From assembly GCA_963828075.1 (NCBI GenBank), contig CAWHDH010000021.1:1178001-1242000 (forward strand): a stretch of DNA of 64,000 bases. The letters run 5' to 3'. The notes below the pieces were generated by a model. That model saw only the letters and a program-made list of their open reading frames with translations. It did not search any database and was not told the origin of the DNA. Within the stretch, counting starts at the first letter, position 1. The number at the start of each line of letters is the position of its first letter. This document shows positions 40,517-49,908 of the stretch, one piece after another. The stretch comes from JACCYI01 sp963828075. GTDB lineage: Bacteria > Actinomycetota > Thermoleophilia > Solirubrobacterales > Solirubrobacteraceae. The translations under genes and the position numbers were made by a program.

Positions 40517-42905
40517 GGAACGGCTCCTCGAAGGCTGGGAGGCCGCCGCGACGGCCCCCGACGCGTGCCCGGATCCGTCCGGGCTCGACGCCCTTGAGTG
40601 GCGGCCCGCGCGCGTGCCCGGAACGGCGGCGGGCGTGCTGCGCGACGCGGGCATTCAGGCAGGCGACCTCGACGCCCAGGACTGGTGGTTCCGCACCCGC
40701 TTCGAGGCGGAGGGTGGCGAGGCGGTCCTCGAGCTCGACGGGATCGCCACGGTCGCCGAGGTGTTCCTCGACGGCGAGCGGATCCTGGAGAGCGAGTCGA
40801 TGTTCCTCGCCCACGCGGTCGGCCTCGGGCTCGAGGCGGGCGAGCACGAGCTGGCGATCCGCTGCCGGGCGCTGGCGCCGCTGCTGCGACCGCGGCGCAA
40901 ACCGCGTGCGCGCTGGCGGACGAAGGTCGTGGCAGACGGCAACCTGCGCTTCTTCCGCACGGCGATCCTCGGGCGCGCGCCGGGCTTCGCGCCCGGCCCG
41001 GCTCCGGTCGGCCCCTACCGGCCGGTGCGGCTCCGCGGCGGCCGGCGCGCCGAGGTGGCGCTGCGTCCGCGGCTCGAGGGCGACGACGGCGTGCTCGACG
41101 TGAAGGTGAGCGGCGGCGAGGGCGAGGTCGTGCTCTCGGGACCCTCCGGGACGCACCGCACCGCGCTGAGCGGCGGCGTGGCGGCGCTGCGGGTGCCGGC
41201 GGTCGCGCGCTGGTGGCCGCACACGCACGGCGAGCCGGTGCTGCACGACGTCGAGGTGACGATTCCGGGCGCCACGGTCGCGGCGCGCCGCGTCGGCTTC
41301 CGGACGCTCGAGAATCGCGATGCCGAGGGGCTCGCCCTGGCGGTCAACGGCGTCCCCGTGTTCGCCCGCGGCGCGCTCTGGACCCCTGTGGACTTCGTCG
41401 GCCTGGCGCCCGACGCCGATGCGCTGCGCGCGGCGCTCGAGCAGGCGCGCGACGGCGGGATGAACCTGCTGCGGGTGCCGGGGACGGGCGCGTACGAGAC
41501 GCCCGCGTTCCACGACCTCTGCGACGAGCTGGGCCTGCTCGTCTGGCAGGACTTCATGTTCGCCAACCTCGACTATCCCATCGCCGACGAGGGCTTCCAC
41601 GCGCTCGTCGAGGCGGAGGCGCGCCAGGTCTTGGCCGGGCTGGCGGGGCGCCCGAGCCTCGCCGTGCTGTGCGGCAACTCGGAGGTCGAGCAGCAGGTCG
41701 GGATGCTCGGCCTCGACCCCGCGCTCGGCCGCGGCGAGCTGTTCGGCGAACTGCTGCCCGCGCTCGTGGCCGCGTCGGGAGCCGACGCGCCCTACCTGCC
41801 CTCCGCCCCGTGTGGCGGCGAGCTGCCCTTCCGGTCCGACCGCGGCGTGGCGAACTACTTCGGCGTCGGCGGCTACCGGCGGCCGCTCGGCGACGCGCGG
41901 CGCGCGGAGGTGCGCTTCGCCTCGGAGTGCCTCGCCTTCGCGAACGTGCCCGACGTTGCCGAGTGGCCGGTCCACGATCCCCGCTGGAAGGCGGGGGTGC
42001 CGCGCGACGCCGGCTCGGGGTGGGACTTCGACGACGTCCGCGACCACTACCTCGCGCTGCTCTACGGGGTCGATCCGGGCGAGCTGCGGCGCGTCGACCA
42101 CGAGCGCTACCTCTCGCTCTCGCGGGCGGTGACCGGCGAGGCGATGGCCGAGACGATGGGGGAGTGGCGCCGCGCCGGGTCGCCGTGCGGCGGGGCGCTG
42201 ATCCTGTGGCTGCGCGACCTGGCGCCGGGCGCCGGCTGGGGCGTGGTCGACCACGACGGCCGGCCCAAGGTCGCCTACCACCACCTGCGCCGCGTGCTCG
42301 CGCCGGTGGCGGTGTGGACGACCGACGAGGGGCTCAACGGGGTCGCGATCCACGTGGCCAACGACGGGCCGCGGGCGCTCGAGGCCACGCTGCGCGTCGC
42401 GCTCTACGCCGACCTCGAGCGCCGCGTCGACGAGGCGACCGAGGCGGTCGCGCTGGCGCCGCACGCGGCGGCCGAGCGCAGCGTCGAAGGGTTGCTGGGG
42501 CGCTTCGTCGACGCGTCGTGGGCGTACCGCTTCGGCCCGCCCGCGCAGGACGCGATCGTGGTCAGCCTCGAGCACGACGGCGACCTGCTCTCCCAGGCGG
42601 TCCGCTTCCCGGCCGGACGGCCGGTTGCGGTGGAGGCCTTCGACCGCCTTGGCCTCGCGGCGACGCTCGAGCCGGCCGGCCACGACGCGATCGTTCGCAT
42701 CACCACCCGCCGCCTCGCCGACGGCGTCCGCCTGCTCGCGCCGGGCTTCCTCGCCGCCGACGACGCCTTCGTGGTGGAGCCGGGCGTCGAGCGCGCGGTC
42801 CGCCTGTGCCCGGCGACGGGCGCTGCGGGCGGCCCGCTCGACGAGGTGACGCTGACGGCGCTCAACGCGCGCGGCAGCCTGCGGATCCGCGCCGGTCAGG
42901 CCTGA
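40500..42905 (+). CDS. Glycoside hydrolase family 2, beta-mannosidase-like
   Basis: 801 residues from ATG 40500, overlapping DUF1839 by 17 bases. The N-terminal sugar-binding sandwich has WWFRTRFEAEGGEAVLELDGIATVAEVFLDG; the TIM barrel has the acid/base Glu in VLCGNSEVEQQ and the likely nucleophile Glu in RFASECLAFANVPD. No signal peptide is seen, so it is probably cytosolic. It may trim glycans made by or taken up for this locus. Overlapping translation with the carrier-protein genes is unusual and suggests a common pathway. Confidence 0.85.
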   Translation: MPPSTEERLLEGWEAAATAPDACPDPSGLDALEWRPARVPGTAAGVLRDAGIQAGDLDAQDWWFRTRFEAEGGEAVLELDGIATVAEVFLDGERILESESMFLAHAVGLGLEAGEHELAIRCRALAPLLRPRRKPRARWRTKVVADGNLRFFRTAILGRAPGFAPGPAPVGPYRPVRLRGGRRAEVALRPRLEGDDGVLDVKVSGGEGEVVLSGPSGTHRTALSGGVAALRVPAVARWWPHTHGEPVLHDVEVTIPGATVAARRVGFRTLENRDAEGLALAVNGVPVFARGALWTPVDFVGLAPDADALRAALEQARDGGMNLLRVPGTGAYETPAFHDLCDELGLLVWQDFMFANLDYPIADEGFHALVEAEARQVLAGLAGRPSLAVLCGNSEVEQQVGMLGLDPALGRGELFGELLPALVAASGADAPYLPSAPCGGELPFRSDRGVANYFGVGGYRRPLGDARRAEVRFASECLAFANVPDVAEWPVHDPRWKAGVPRDAGSGWDFDDVRDHYLALLYGVDPGELRRVDHERYLSLSRAVTGEAMAETMGEWRRAGSPCGGALILWLRDLAPGAGWGVVDHDGRPKVAYHHLRRVLAPVAVWTTDEGLNGVAIHVANDGPRALEATLRVALYADLERRVDEATEAVALAPHAAAERSVEGLLGRFVDASWAYRFGPPAQDAIVVSLEHDGDLLSQAVRFPAGRPVAVEAFDRLGLAATLEPAGHDAIVRITTRRLADGVRLLAPGFLAADDAFVVEPGVERAVRLCPATGAAGGPLDEVTLTALNARGSLRIRAGQA

Positions 42906-42908
42906 GCC

Positions 42909-44033
42909 TCAGGCTGCGATCCGCTCGGCGAGCGACTCCACCGAGTAGCGCTCCTCCGCGAGCTTCCGCGCCCGGGCCGCCATCTCGGGCGCGCCTTCGC
43001 GCAGGATCCACACGACCGAGGCGGCGAACGCCGCCGGGTCGGCGCCCTCCGCGTAGTGCTCACCGGCGACGACCTCGAGGCCGCGGGCGGCGAAGGCCGT
43101 CGCGACCACGGGGCGGCGGTGGGCGAGCGCCTCGATGAACTTCAGCGGCGACCCGCCGCCCTCGGTGATCGGGACGGCGACGCAGTCGACGCGCGCGTAG
43201 ACCGTCCCCAGATCCTCGACGAAGCCGGCCACCTCGATCCGGTCGTCGGTCGCGGTCCAGTCCGCCGACCCGCGGCCGGCGATGGTCAGGCGCGCCTCGG
43301 GGAGCTCCCGCCACACGCGCGGCATGACCTCGTCGACGAGGTGAGCGCGCGCCGACCGGTTGGGGCCGTAGTGGAAGTCGCCGACCATCAACAGCCGCTG
43401 GTCGCCGGGCGGCGGGCCGGGCGCGCGGATCGCCGAGACGTCGACGGCGTTGGGCACGTAGCGCAGCCGCGCCTGCGGCGCGAGCACGCGGGCGGCGTCG
43501 AGGTCGGCGTGGCTCACGACCCAGCTTTCGGCCGCGGCGCGGAACACGCGCCGCTCCCACAGGTGGATCGCGGCGCGCGACCACGGCCGCTCGCCGTGGC
43601 CGGTGGCCCGGTAGGCGCTCGCCACGTTGTGGGCGTTGAACGTCACCGGGCGGCGGCGGGCGAGGCCGATCATGGCGACGGCGGCGCTGAGGTCGCCCGC
43701 GACGACGCGGCCGCGGCCGGGGGTCGCGGTCAGCGCCTTCGCGCCGGCGATCAGCTCGGGCGAGACGCCGCGCGCCCAGTCGTCGGGGACGGCGCGGGCA
43801 CGGGCCCCCGCGTAGACCGCCGCCCGGCGCGCCCCGCGCGACGGGACGATCTCGTGGAACTCGAGGCCGTCGATCGCCCGGTACTCCGGCGACGGCCCGT
43901 CGCCGCCCAGCGGCACGTAGGCGAGGTCGACGGGCCCGAGCAGCGAGAGCGCGCGAATGCAGGTGAACGTCCGCAGGGCCCGCCCGGTCCCCAGCGTCGG
44001 CGCGAAGCTCGAGACGAACAGGTCACGCGTCAT
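42909..44033 (-). CDS. GT4-family glycosyltransferase (paralogue of 49905)
   Basis: 374 residues. GT-B fold: the N-terminal domain starts FVSSFAPTLGTGRALRTFTCIRAL, the C-terminal domain has LLMVGDFHYGPNRSA, VEDLGTVYARVDCVAVPITEGGGSPLKFIEALAHRRPVVATAFAARGLE, the donor-binding E-x7-E-like region. Closely similar to the protein at 49905-51023 along its whole length. The start overlaps the upstream hydrolase stop (ATGA). Donor and acceptor sugars are not predictable. It resembles sugar transferases associated with exosortase/EPS loci. Confidence 0.88.
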   Translation of the reverse strand: MTRDLFVSSFAPTLGTGRALRTFTCIRALSLLGPVDLAYVPLGGDGPSPEYRAIDGLEFHEIVPSRGARRAAVYAGARARAVPDDWARGVSPELIAGAKALTATPGRGRVVAGDLSAAVAMIGLARRRPVTFNAHNVASAYRATGHGERPWSRAAIHLWERRVFRAAAESWVVSHADLDAARVLAPQARLRYVPNAVDVSAIRAPGPPPGDQRLLMVGDFHYGPNRSARAHLVDEVMPRVWRELPEARLTIAGRGSADWTATDDRIEVAGFVEDLGTVYARVDCVAVPITEGGGSPLKFIEALAHRRPVVATAFAARGLEVVAGEHYAEGADPAAFAASVVWILREGAPEMAARARKLAEERYSVESLAERIAA

Positions 44034-45808
44034 GCGCTCAGGCGCGCGAGCTCGCGCTCGAGCGCCTCGTCCATCAGCGCGTGCGCCCGCTGCTGGAGCC
44101 ACAGCGGGCGGATCGTGTGCGCTTCTGTCGGCAGCGGGATGTGGTGCACGGACAGGTTCGGCCAGCAGTCGAGGCGTTCGATGCGACCCTCGCGGACGAG
44201 GTCGTCGTAGAGCGGCTCGATGCCGGCGAACACGATGAGCGCGCGGCGGTCGGCGTCGCGCAGGCGGTCGAATGCCTGCTCGAGCTCGTCGGGGGCGACC
44301 GCGATCCGGCCGCGCGGGTGCAGGCGGCGCCGCACCATCCCCGGCAGGCCCTTGAGCAGCCCCCGGGCGGTCGCCAGATGGATCGAGAACGTCGTGCGCC
44401 CTGAGACCACGCGCCGCCAGGTCTCCGGCCGCAGCGCCTTGCGAACGAGCACGCGGGCCTCGTGCACCGACCGCCGCTTGCCACCGTCGTAGACCAGCGC
44501 CCCGGGGTTGACCATCAGCGCGGCCACCACGCGGTCGTCGTCGAGTGCCTTCTGCAGCGCCCAGTACGCGCCGACGCAGAGGCCGCCGACGACGTAGCGC
44601 CCGGGCAGCCCGCGGGCCTCGAGGAGATCGAACGCGGCCCGAACCTGGTCGAGGTAGGCGAGCTCGTAGAACGCGCGCGGGTCGACGAAGCGCCGTTCCT
44701 CGCCGCCGCCGTCGCCGATGCTGGCCAGGTCGATCCGGAGCGCGGGGACGCCACGCGCCGCCCAGCGGCGGGCCGCCTCCACCCACATCCGGTTCGGCCC
44801 GGTGCGCCGCTGCGGGCCCGCGTTGAGCAGGACCGCGCAGAGGCCGGCGGTGCCGCCATCGGCAGGCTCGCACAGGATCCCGAACGGCGGGCCGAACGCG
44901 TGCTCGAAGGCGACCGGCGTCTCGCGCAGCCGCGCCCCGTCCACCTCGAGCTCGACGCTCGGGGGCGTGTCGTCGCGGCGACGGGGCGCGTCCGCGCCGC
45001 CCACCGCGGGCGCGCCGGCGAGCCAGCCGAGGATCTGGTCGAAGGTCTCGATCGCCGGCACCGAGTCCTGGGGCTCGGCCATCATCATCTCCGCGTAGCC
45101 GGCGCCGGGGGCGACCGCGACCGCGATCCCGCCCGCCTCGAGCGCCTCGCGCAGCCGCTTGTCGACGGCCCGGCCGTCGCGCTCGAGGAGGAGCACCCTC
45201 CGCGTCGCGGCGTCCGCCCAGCCGGCCACCGCGAGGTCGACGGCGCCGAGCGCGGCGAGCGTCTCGGCGGTCACCAGGTAGCCGGCGACCACCAGCGAGC
45301 CGTCAGGCGCCGGCGAGGGTGCCGCCTCGGCCGCCCCGTCGAGCTGCGCGTTCTCGAGCCGCGCGAACGCGCCGAGTTCGCGCGCGATCGCCCGACCCTT
45401 GGCCGGAACGCCCCACAGCGCGAGGTCGTCGATCGGCGCGCCGTCGCCCACGGCACGCGCAGCGACGAGGCCGCCGACGCCGATCCCGACGGCGGCCACG
45501 CGAGGGCAGCCCGTCTCCTCCCGCAGCCACGCGGCGGCTTGCGCGACCGACTGCGTCCACGCGCCGAACCGATCGGGCAGCGCCGGCCCGCCGCCGCTGT
45601 CGCCGGTCCCCGGGAGGTCGAACCGCAGCGCCGGATGGCCGGCCGCCGCGAGCCGCTCGGCCCAATCGCGACGCGCGCGGTAGGAGCACATGTCCTCCCA
45701 GCCGAACGGGGGGACGAGCAGGACGGCGGTCTCGCGGGCCGCGCCCGACGGCTCGTGGAGCAGCCCGAAGACCGGCTCGGGGCCGGTGATCGGGTAGACG
45801 GGCCGCAT
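44030..45808 (-). CDS. Tandem alpha/beta-hydrolase with Cys nucleophile
   Basis: 592 residues from ATG 45808, containing two hydrolase domains. Domain 1 (about 1-250) has the elbow VGIGVGG with no Ser or Cys nucleophile, so it is probably inactive. Domain 2 (about 285-592) has VVGGLCVGAYW with Cys at the nucleophile position and a late His (TEAHTIRP). It resembles the hydrolases of exosortase-type polysaccharide loci. A Cys hydrolase could move an acyl group from a thioester, for example from the carrier protein at 37132. Divergent from its paralogue at 45927. Confidence 0.8.
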   Translation of the reverse strand: MRPVYPITGPEPVFGLLHEPSGAARETAVLLVPPFGWEDMCSYRARRDWAERLAAAGHPALRFDLPGTGDSGGGPALPDRFGAWTQSVAQAAAWLREETGCPRVAAVGIGVGGLVAARAVGDGAPIDDLALWGVPAKGRAIARELGAFARLENAQLDGAAEAAPSPAPDGSLVVAGYLVTAETLAALGAVDLAVAGWADAATRRVLLLERDGRAVDKRLREALEAGGIAVAVAPGAGYAEMMMAEPQDSVPAIETFDQILGWLAGAPAVGGADAPRRRDDTPPSVELEVDGARLRETPVAFEHAFGPPFGILCEPADGGTAGLCAVLLNAGPQRRTGPNRMWVEAARRWAARGVPALRIDLASIGDGGGEERRFVDPRAFYELAYLDQVRAAFDLLEARGLPGRYVVGGLCVGAYWALQKALDDDRVVAALMVNPGALVYDGGKRRSVHEARVLVRKALRPETWRRVVSGRTTFSIHLATARGLLKGLPGMVRRRLHPRGRIAVAPDELEQAFDRLRDADRRALIVFAGIEPLYDDLVREGRIERLDCWPNLSVHHIPLPTEAHTIRPLWLQQRAHALMDEALERELARLSA

Positions 45809-45926
45809 GGCGCGGACGGCGGTCGCACCGGTGGGCTGGCGGGTGGAGCTGGGCACGGGCTGGGGCCGCAAGTGTGAACCATCGGCCGCGGCGCGGAAAC
45901 CGGCGGCGGCTACCGTCTGGCCCCGG

Positions 45927-47564
45927 ATGATCCAGGCGGAGCGCGCGACCCAGGCAAGGACGACCGGACGCTGGATCGGGCCGCCCGAGCGCCCGTTGCT
46001 CGGGTGGCTGACGCTCCCCGAGAGCGGGCCGGGTGCGAGCGGCGTCCTGATCCTCCCGCCCGTCGGCTACCAGTACTGGAGCGCCCACCGGACGCTGCGC
46101 GTGATCGCCGAGCGGCTCGCGGCCGCCGGCCACGCGGTCCTGCGCCTCGACCACGACGGCACGGGCGACTCGGCCGGCGACCAGTGGGACCCCGGCCGCG
46201 TGGCGGCGTGGCGCGCGGGCGCGCGCGCCGGCGCGGACGAGCTGCGGGCGATCGGCTGCGAGCGGCTGGTCGTCGCGGGCGCGCGCCTGGGCGCCACGCT
46301 CGCGCTGCTCGACGGCGCCGAGCTTGGCGCGGAGGCGGTCGTCGCATGGGCCCCGGTGGCATCGGGCCGGCGCTACGCGAAGGAGATCCGGCTCCTCTCC
46401 ACCGCGGTGCCGGAAGCGCACGATCCGGCCGGCGGCGGCACCGTGGTCACGGCCGGCACCGTCTTCGGCGCCGAGACGCTCGCCGATCTCTCCGCCCTCG
46501 CGGTCACCAAGGCGACCGCAGCGCCGGCGCGGGCGCTCGTGGTCGGCGACGCCGCCGTGGCCGAGCACCTCCGGGGCCTCGGATGCAACGCCGAACACGC
46601 GGATCTGGCGGGCGGCGAGCTGGCGCTGGAGGCGCCGACGGAGGACGCGGTCGTGCCCGAGGCGATCGTCGGCGCGATCGCCGACTGGGTCGGCGCCGAC
46701 GACTCCCCGCGCCGACCGGCGCCGCCGGCACGCGCGGCCACCGAGCTGACCTGGGGCGGCGCGACGATCGCCGAGACGGTCGTCGAGGTCGGCGCGCGAC
46801 GGCTGGTCGGCGTGCTCACGGAGCCCACCGGCACGCCCGCCGGGCGGGCGACGGTGGTCTTCCTGAACAGCGGATCCGAGGTCCACGTCGGGCCCGGGCG
46901 CGCCTGGGTCGAGTACGCGCGGGCGCTGGCCGTGCTCGGTCACCCCTGCCTGCGCGTCGATTTCCGCGGCTGGGGCGAGAGCCCGGACGACGGCCACGCG
47001 CCGGGCCGTCCCTACGACGCGCACTGCGTCGAGGACGCGATCGCGGTCGTCCGCGCGCTGCGCGCGCAGGGCCACGAGCGCGTCGTCCTCGCCGGCCTGT
47101 GCGCGGGGGCGTGGGTCGCGCTGCGCGCCGTCCTGCAGGAGCCGGCCGCCGGCGTCCTGGCGCTCAACCCGCAGCTCTACTGGCGCCCCGGCGACCCGGT
47201 CGAGGCGTTGATGACCGAGACGCGGCAGCGTCGCACGGACGAGCGCCGGCGCATCGAGCAGGGCGCGCGCTGCGGGCTCTGGAGCGCCCTGGATGCACTC
47301 GGGCACCGCCCGTGGGCGGCGCGCTGGCTCGACGACCTGTCGCGCTCGCGGGTGCCGGTGCTGATGCTGTTCGCCGAGGGCGACGACGGTCTCGAGTACC
47401 TCGACAGCCGGCTCGGCCGCCGCTGGCGGCGGGCGCAGGCGGGCGGCACGATCGGTTGGCTCCAGGTCCCCGACATCGACCACTCGATGCACCGGGTCTG
47501 GCGGCGCGGAGCGATCGTCGAGGCGATGCACGAGGAGCTCGCGCGACTGGGGGGCCCGGCGTGA
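45927..47564 (+). CDS. Tandem alpha/beta-hydrolase with Cys nucleophile (paralogue)
   Basis: 545 residues from ATG 45927. As in the divergent gene, the first domain has a non-catalytic elbow (VVAGARLGAT, Arg at the nucleophile position) and the second has VLAGLCAGAWVAL with Cys, then an acidic residue in FAEGDDGLEY and His in IDHSMHR. The stop overlaps the next start as GTGA. The shared loss in domain 1 and Cys in domain 2 mean the pair arose by duplication of an already two-domain gene. Likely acyl transfer or hydrolysis in polysaccharide maturation (inference). Confidence 0.8.
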   Translation: MIQAERATQARTTGRWIGPPERPLLGWLTLPESGPGASGVLILPPVGYQYWSAHRTLRVIAERLAAAGHAVLRLDHDGTGDSAGDQWDPGRVAAWRAGARAGADELRAIGCERLVVAGARLGATLALLDGAELGAEAVVAWAPVASGRRYAKEIRLLSTAVPEAHDPAGGGTVVTAGTVFGAETLADLSALAVTKATAAPARALVVGDAAVAEHLRGLGCNAEHADLAGGELALEAPTEDAVVPEAIVGAIADWVGADDSPRRPAPPARAATELTWGGATIAETVVEVGARRLVGVLTEPTGTPAGRATVVFLNSGSEVHVGPGRAWVEYARALAVLGHPCLRVDFRGWGESPDDGHAPGRPYDAHCVEDAIAVVRALRAQGHERVVLAGLCAGAWVALRAVLQEPAAGVLALNPQLYWRPGDPVEALMTETRQRRTDERRRIEQGARCGLWSALDALGHRPWAARWLDDLSRSRVPVLMLFAEGDDGLEYLDSRLGRRWRRAQAGGTIGWLQVPDIDHSMHRVWRRGAIVEAMHEELARLGGPA

Positions 47565-48745
47565 CGATCTCGGCCTGCATCATCGCCCGCGACGAGGAGC
47601 GCCGGCTGCCGGACTGCCTGGCGAGCGTGGCCTTCTGCGACCAGGTGGTCGTCGTCGACTCGGGCTCGATCGACGCGACGCTCGACGTCGCCCGCGCTGC
47701 CGGCGCCACCGTGGTCGAGCACCCGTGGCGCGGGTTCGGGACGCAGCGCAACGTCGCCATCGACAACGCGACGGGCGACTGGATCCTCGAGGTCGACGCC
47801 GACGAGCGCGTCAGCGACGCGCTGCGGGCCGAGATCCAGGCCTTCGTCGCCGCCGCCCCGCCGGGCGTCGAGCTCGCCGGCCTGCCGATCCGCGACCGCT
47901 TCCTCGGCCGGTCGCTCGGCCCGTCGGCCAAGTACCCCAAGTACCGCCACCGGCTGTTCCGCCGCGGGTCCTACCGGCACGACGAGTCGCGGACGGTCCA
48001 CGAGGGTCTCGTCCCCCGCGATGCGGTCCACCCGTTCGCCGGGGACCTGGATCACCTCTACGCCGAGACGTGGGGCGAGGCGGTCGCCGACTCCTGGGCC
48101 TACGCGCGGCTCGAGGCCGGCCAGCTCGACGCGCCGCGGACGGCGGGGGCGGTCCTGCGCGGCGCGGTCGTCCGCCCGGCCGCCAAGCTCGCCTACCGGC
48201 TCGTGGTCGACGGCGGCTGGCGCGACGGCTGGCGCGGCGCCGCGAAGATCGGGCTCGAGTGCGCGGGCGACACGGTGGTGTGGTTGCGCCACGCGAGCGG
48301 CCGCTCCGGCGACGTCCGCGGCCGCTCGGGCGTGGCGGCGTCGCAGCATTTCGGCAGCTGGCAGCACCGGCTCGGGACGCCGCGCCTCGTCGGCGTCGCC
48401 GGCGGCGCCGAGGCGGCGGGCCGGGCCGCCGCGTGGCTGGCCGGCGCACGCGCCGCCGGGGCCGACGTCGTCCTCGTCAGCGACGCAGCCGGCGACCCCG
48501 GCGTCCGCGTCCACCACGTCGCGCACCTGCGGCCGCTGGCCCTCATCCGGGCGCTGTCGGCCGAGGACCAGCTGCGCGCGTACGACGCCCTGGTGGCCTT
48601 CGGCCCGCGCGCCGGCCGGCTGGTCGGAGCCGCCCTGCCGCCCGCGCTGCGCGGCGCCGTCGCGCCGGTCGACCAAGCCACGCCCCCGGACGCGGCGGTC
48701 AGCGCGCTGCTGAGCAGCCGCGACGCCGAGCGGGTCGTGGCGTGA
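47561..48745 (+). CDS. GT2-family glycosyltransferase
   Basis: 394 residues, GTG start. The GT-A domain opens SACIIARDEERRLPDCLASVAFCDQVVVVDSGSIDATL and carries the metal site in ILEVDADERVSD; FGTQRNVAI and PKYRHRLFRR follow, close to the WaaE/KdtX-like branch that adds glucose or similar sugars to lipid or polysaccharide cores. From about 270 an additional C-terminal domain (GTPRLVGVAGGAEAAGRAA) of unknown role is present. Coupled to both neighbours by overlapping stops and starts. Confidence 0.88.
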   Translation: MTISACIIARDEERRLPDCLASVAFCDQVVVVDSGSIDATLDVARAAGATVVEHPWRGFGTQRNVAIDNATGDWILEVDADERVSDALRAEIQAFVAAAPPGVELAGLPIRDRFLGRSLGPSAKYPKYRHRLFRRGSYRHDESRTVHEGLVPRDAVHPFAGDLDHLYAETWGEAVADSWAYARLEAGQLDAPRTAGAVLRGAVVRPAAKLAYRLVVDGGWRDGWRGAAKIGLECAGDTVVWLRHASGRSGDVRGRSGVAASQHFGSWQHRLGTPRLVGVAGGAEAAGRAAAWLAGARAAGADVVLVSDAAGDPGVRVHHVAHLRPLALIRALSAEDQLRAYDALVAFGPRAGRLVGAALPPALRGAVAPVDQATPPDAAVSALLSSRDAERVVA

Positions 48746-49908
48746 CGCTCCGCGGCCGCGACATCGTCTGCGTCGGCTTCTCGGACTGGGGCCGCGACGT
48801 GCTCACCAACGAGAAGCACCTGCTCACGCGGATCGCGCACGAGAACCGCATCCTCTTCGTCGAGTCGCTGGGTTTGCGCCGGCCGGAGCTGGCCGGCCGC
48901 GACGTCCGGCGCATGGCCCGCCGGCTGGTGCGCGGCCTGTCGCCGCCGCGGGTCGTCGACGGCATCCACGTCCTCTCCCCGCTGGTGCTCCCGCTGCACG
49001 GCAACGCCGCCGCTCGCCGCTTCAACGAGTGGGTGCTCCCGCGCCTCGTCGCCCGCGCCGCGCGCCGCGCCGGGCTCGTCCGGCCCGTCCTGTGGTCGTT
49101 CGTCCCGCAGGCGGAGGTGCTCGTCGACGCGCTCGACCCGTCCGTCGTCTTCTTCTACTGCGACGACGACCACGGGGCCAAGCCTGGCATCGACGAGGCG
49201 AGCTATCGCGTGGCCGAGGAGCGCTTCGCGCGCCGCGCCGACGTCGTGCTCGCGAGCGCGCCGTCGCTGCTCGAGCGGATGCGCGCGTTCAACGGCAACG
49301 TCCACTTCGCCCCGAACGTGGCCGACACGAAGCTGTTCGCCCGCGCGCTCGAGCCGGGGCCGGTCGACCCAGGGCTCGCCGCGCTGCCCGGCCCGCGGAT
49401 CGTCTTCATCGGCGCGATCCGCGCGTCGACCGTCGACGTCCCGCTGGTCGCCGAGACCGCGCGGTCGCGGCCGGACTGGAGCTTCGCGTTCGTCGGGCCG
49501 GTCGGGCAGGGCGACCCGCGCACGAACATCGACGCGCTGCGCGAGGCGCCGAACGTGCACCTGCTCGGCCACCGGCCGTACGAGCAGCTCCCGGACGTCC
49601 TGCGCGGCGCCGACGCGGCCATCGTGCCCTACCGCCTCGACGGGGCGATGGCGAGCGTGTTCCCGATGAAGACCTACGAGTACCTCGCGGCCGGGGTCCC
49701 GGTCGTCTCGACGCCGCTTCCCGCCCTCGCCGGCGTGAGCGAGGTGGCGATCGCGGGCGACCCCGCGGCATTCGCCGCGCGCCTCGACGAGGCGCTCGCC
49801 GCGGACGCCCCGGAGCTGCGGGCGGCCCGGTCGGAGGCGGCCCAGCACTACTCGTGGGAGGCGCGCATCGAGCAGATCGCCGGCCTGCTAGACCGTATCC
49901 CCGCATGA
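48742..49908 (+). CDS. GT-B glycosyltransferase (GT4-like)
   Basis: 388 residues, GTG start in a GTGA overlap. N-domain: IVCVGFSDWGRDVLTNEKHLLTRIAHENRILFVESLG, typical of the TuaH/WsaF-like transferases; C-domain: IVFIGAIRASTVDVPLVAETARSRPDWSFAFVGPVG, GHRPYEQLPDVLRGADAAIVPYR and FPMKTYEYLAAGVPVVSTPL. The product would add one sugar in the cytosolic face of the membrane. The stop overlaps the next start (ATGA). Confidence 0.87.
   Translation: MTLRGRDIVCVGFSDWGRDVLTNEKHLLTRIAHENRILFVESLGLRRPELAGRDVRRMARRLVRGLSPPRVVDGIHVLSPLVLPLHGNAAARRFNEWVLPRLVARAARRAGLVRPVLWSFVPQAEVLVDALDPSVVFFYCDDDHGAKPGIDEASYRVAEERFARRADVVLASAPSLLERMRAFNGNVHFAPNVADTKLFARALEPGPVDPGLAALPGPRIVFIGAIRASTVDVPLVAETARSRPDWSFAFVGPVGQGDPRTNIDALREAPNVHLLGHRPYEQLPDVLRGADAAIVPYRLDGAMASVFPMKTYEYLAAGVPVVSTPLPALAGVSEVAIAGDPAAFAARLDEALAADAPELRAARSEAAQHYSWEARIEQIAGLLDRIPA

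Noticed and set aside
40413..42683. 756-codon frame antisense to the GH2 gene
   Set aside because: Shadow of a clear glycoside hydrolase; composition rich in Arg, Ala, Gly and Pro without motifs.
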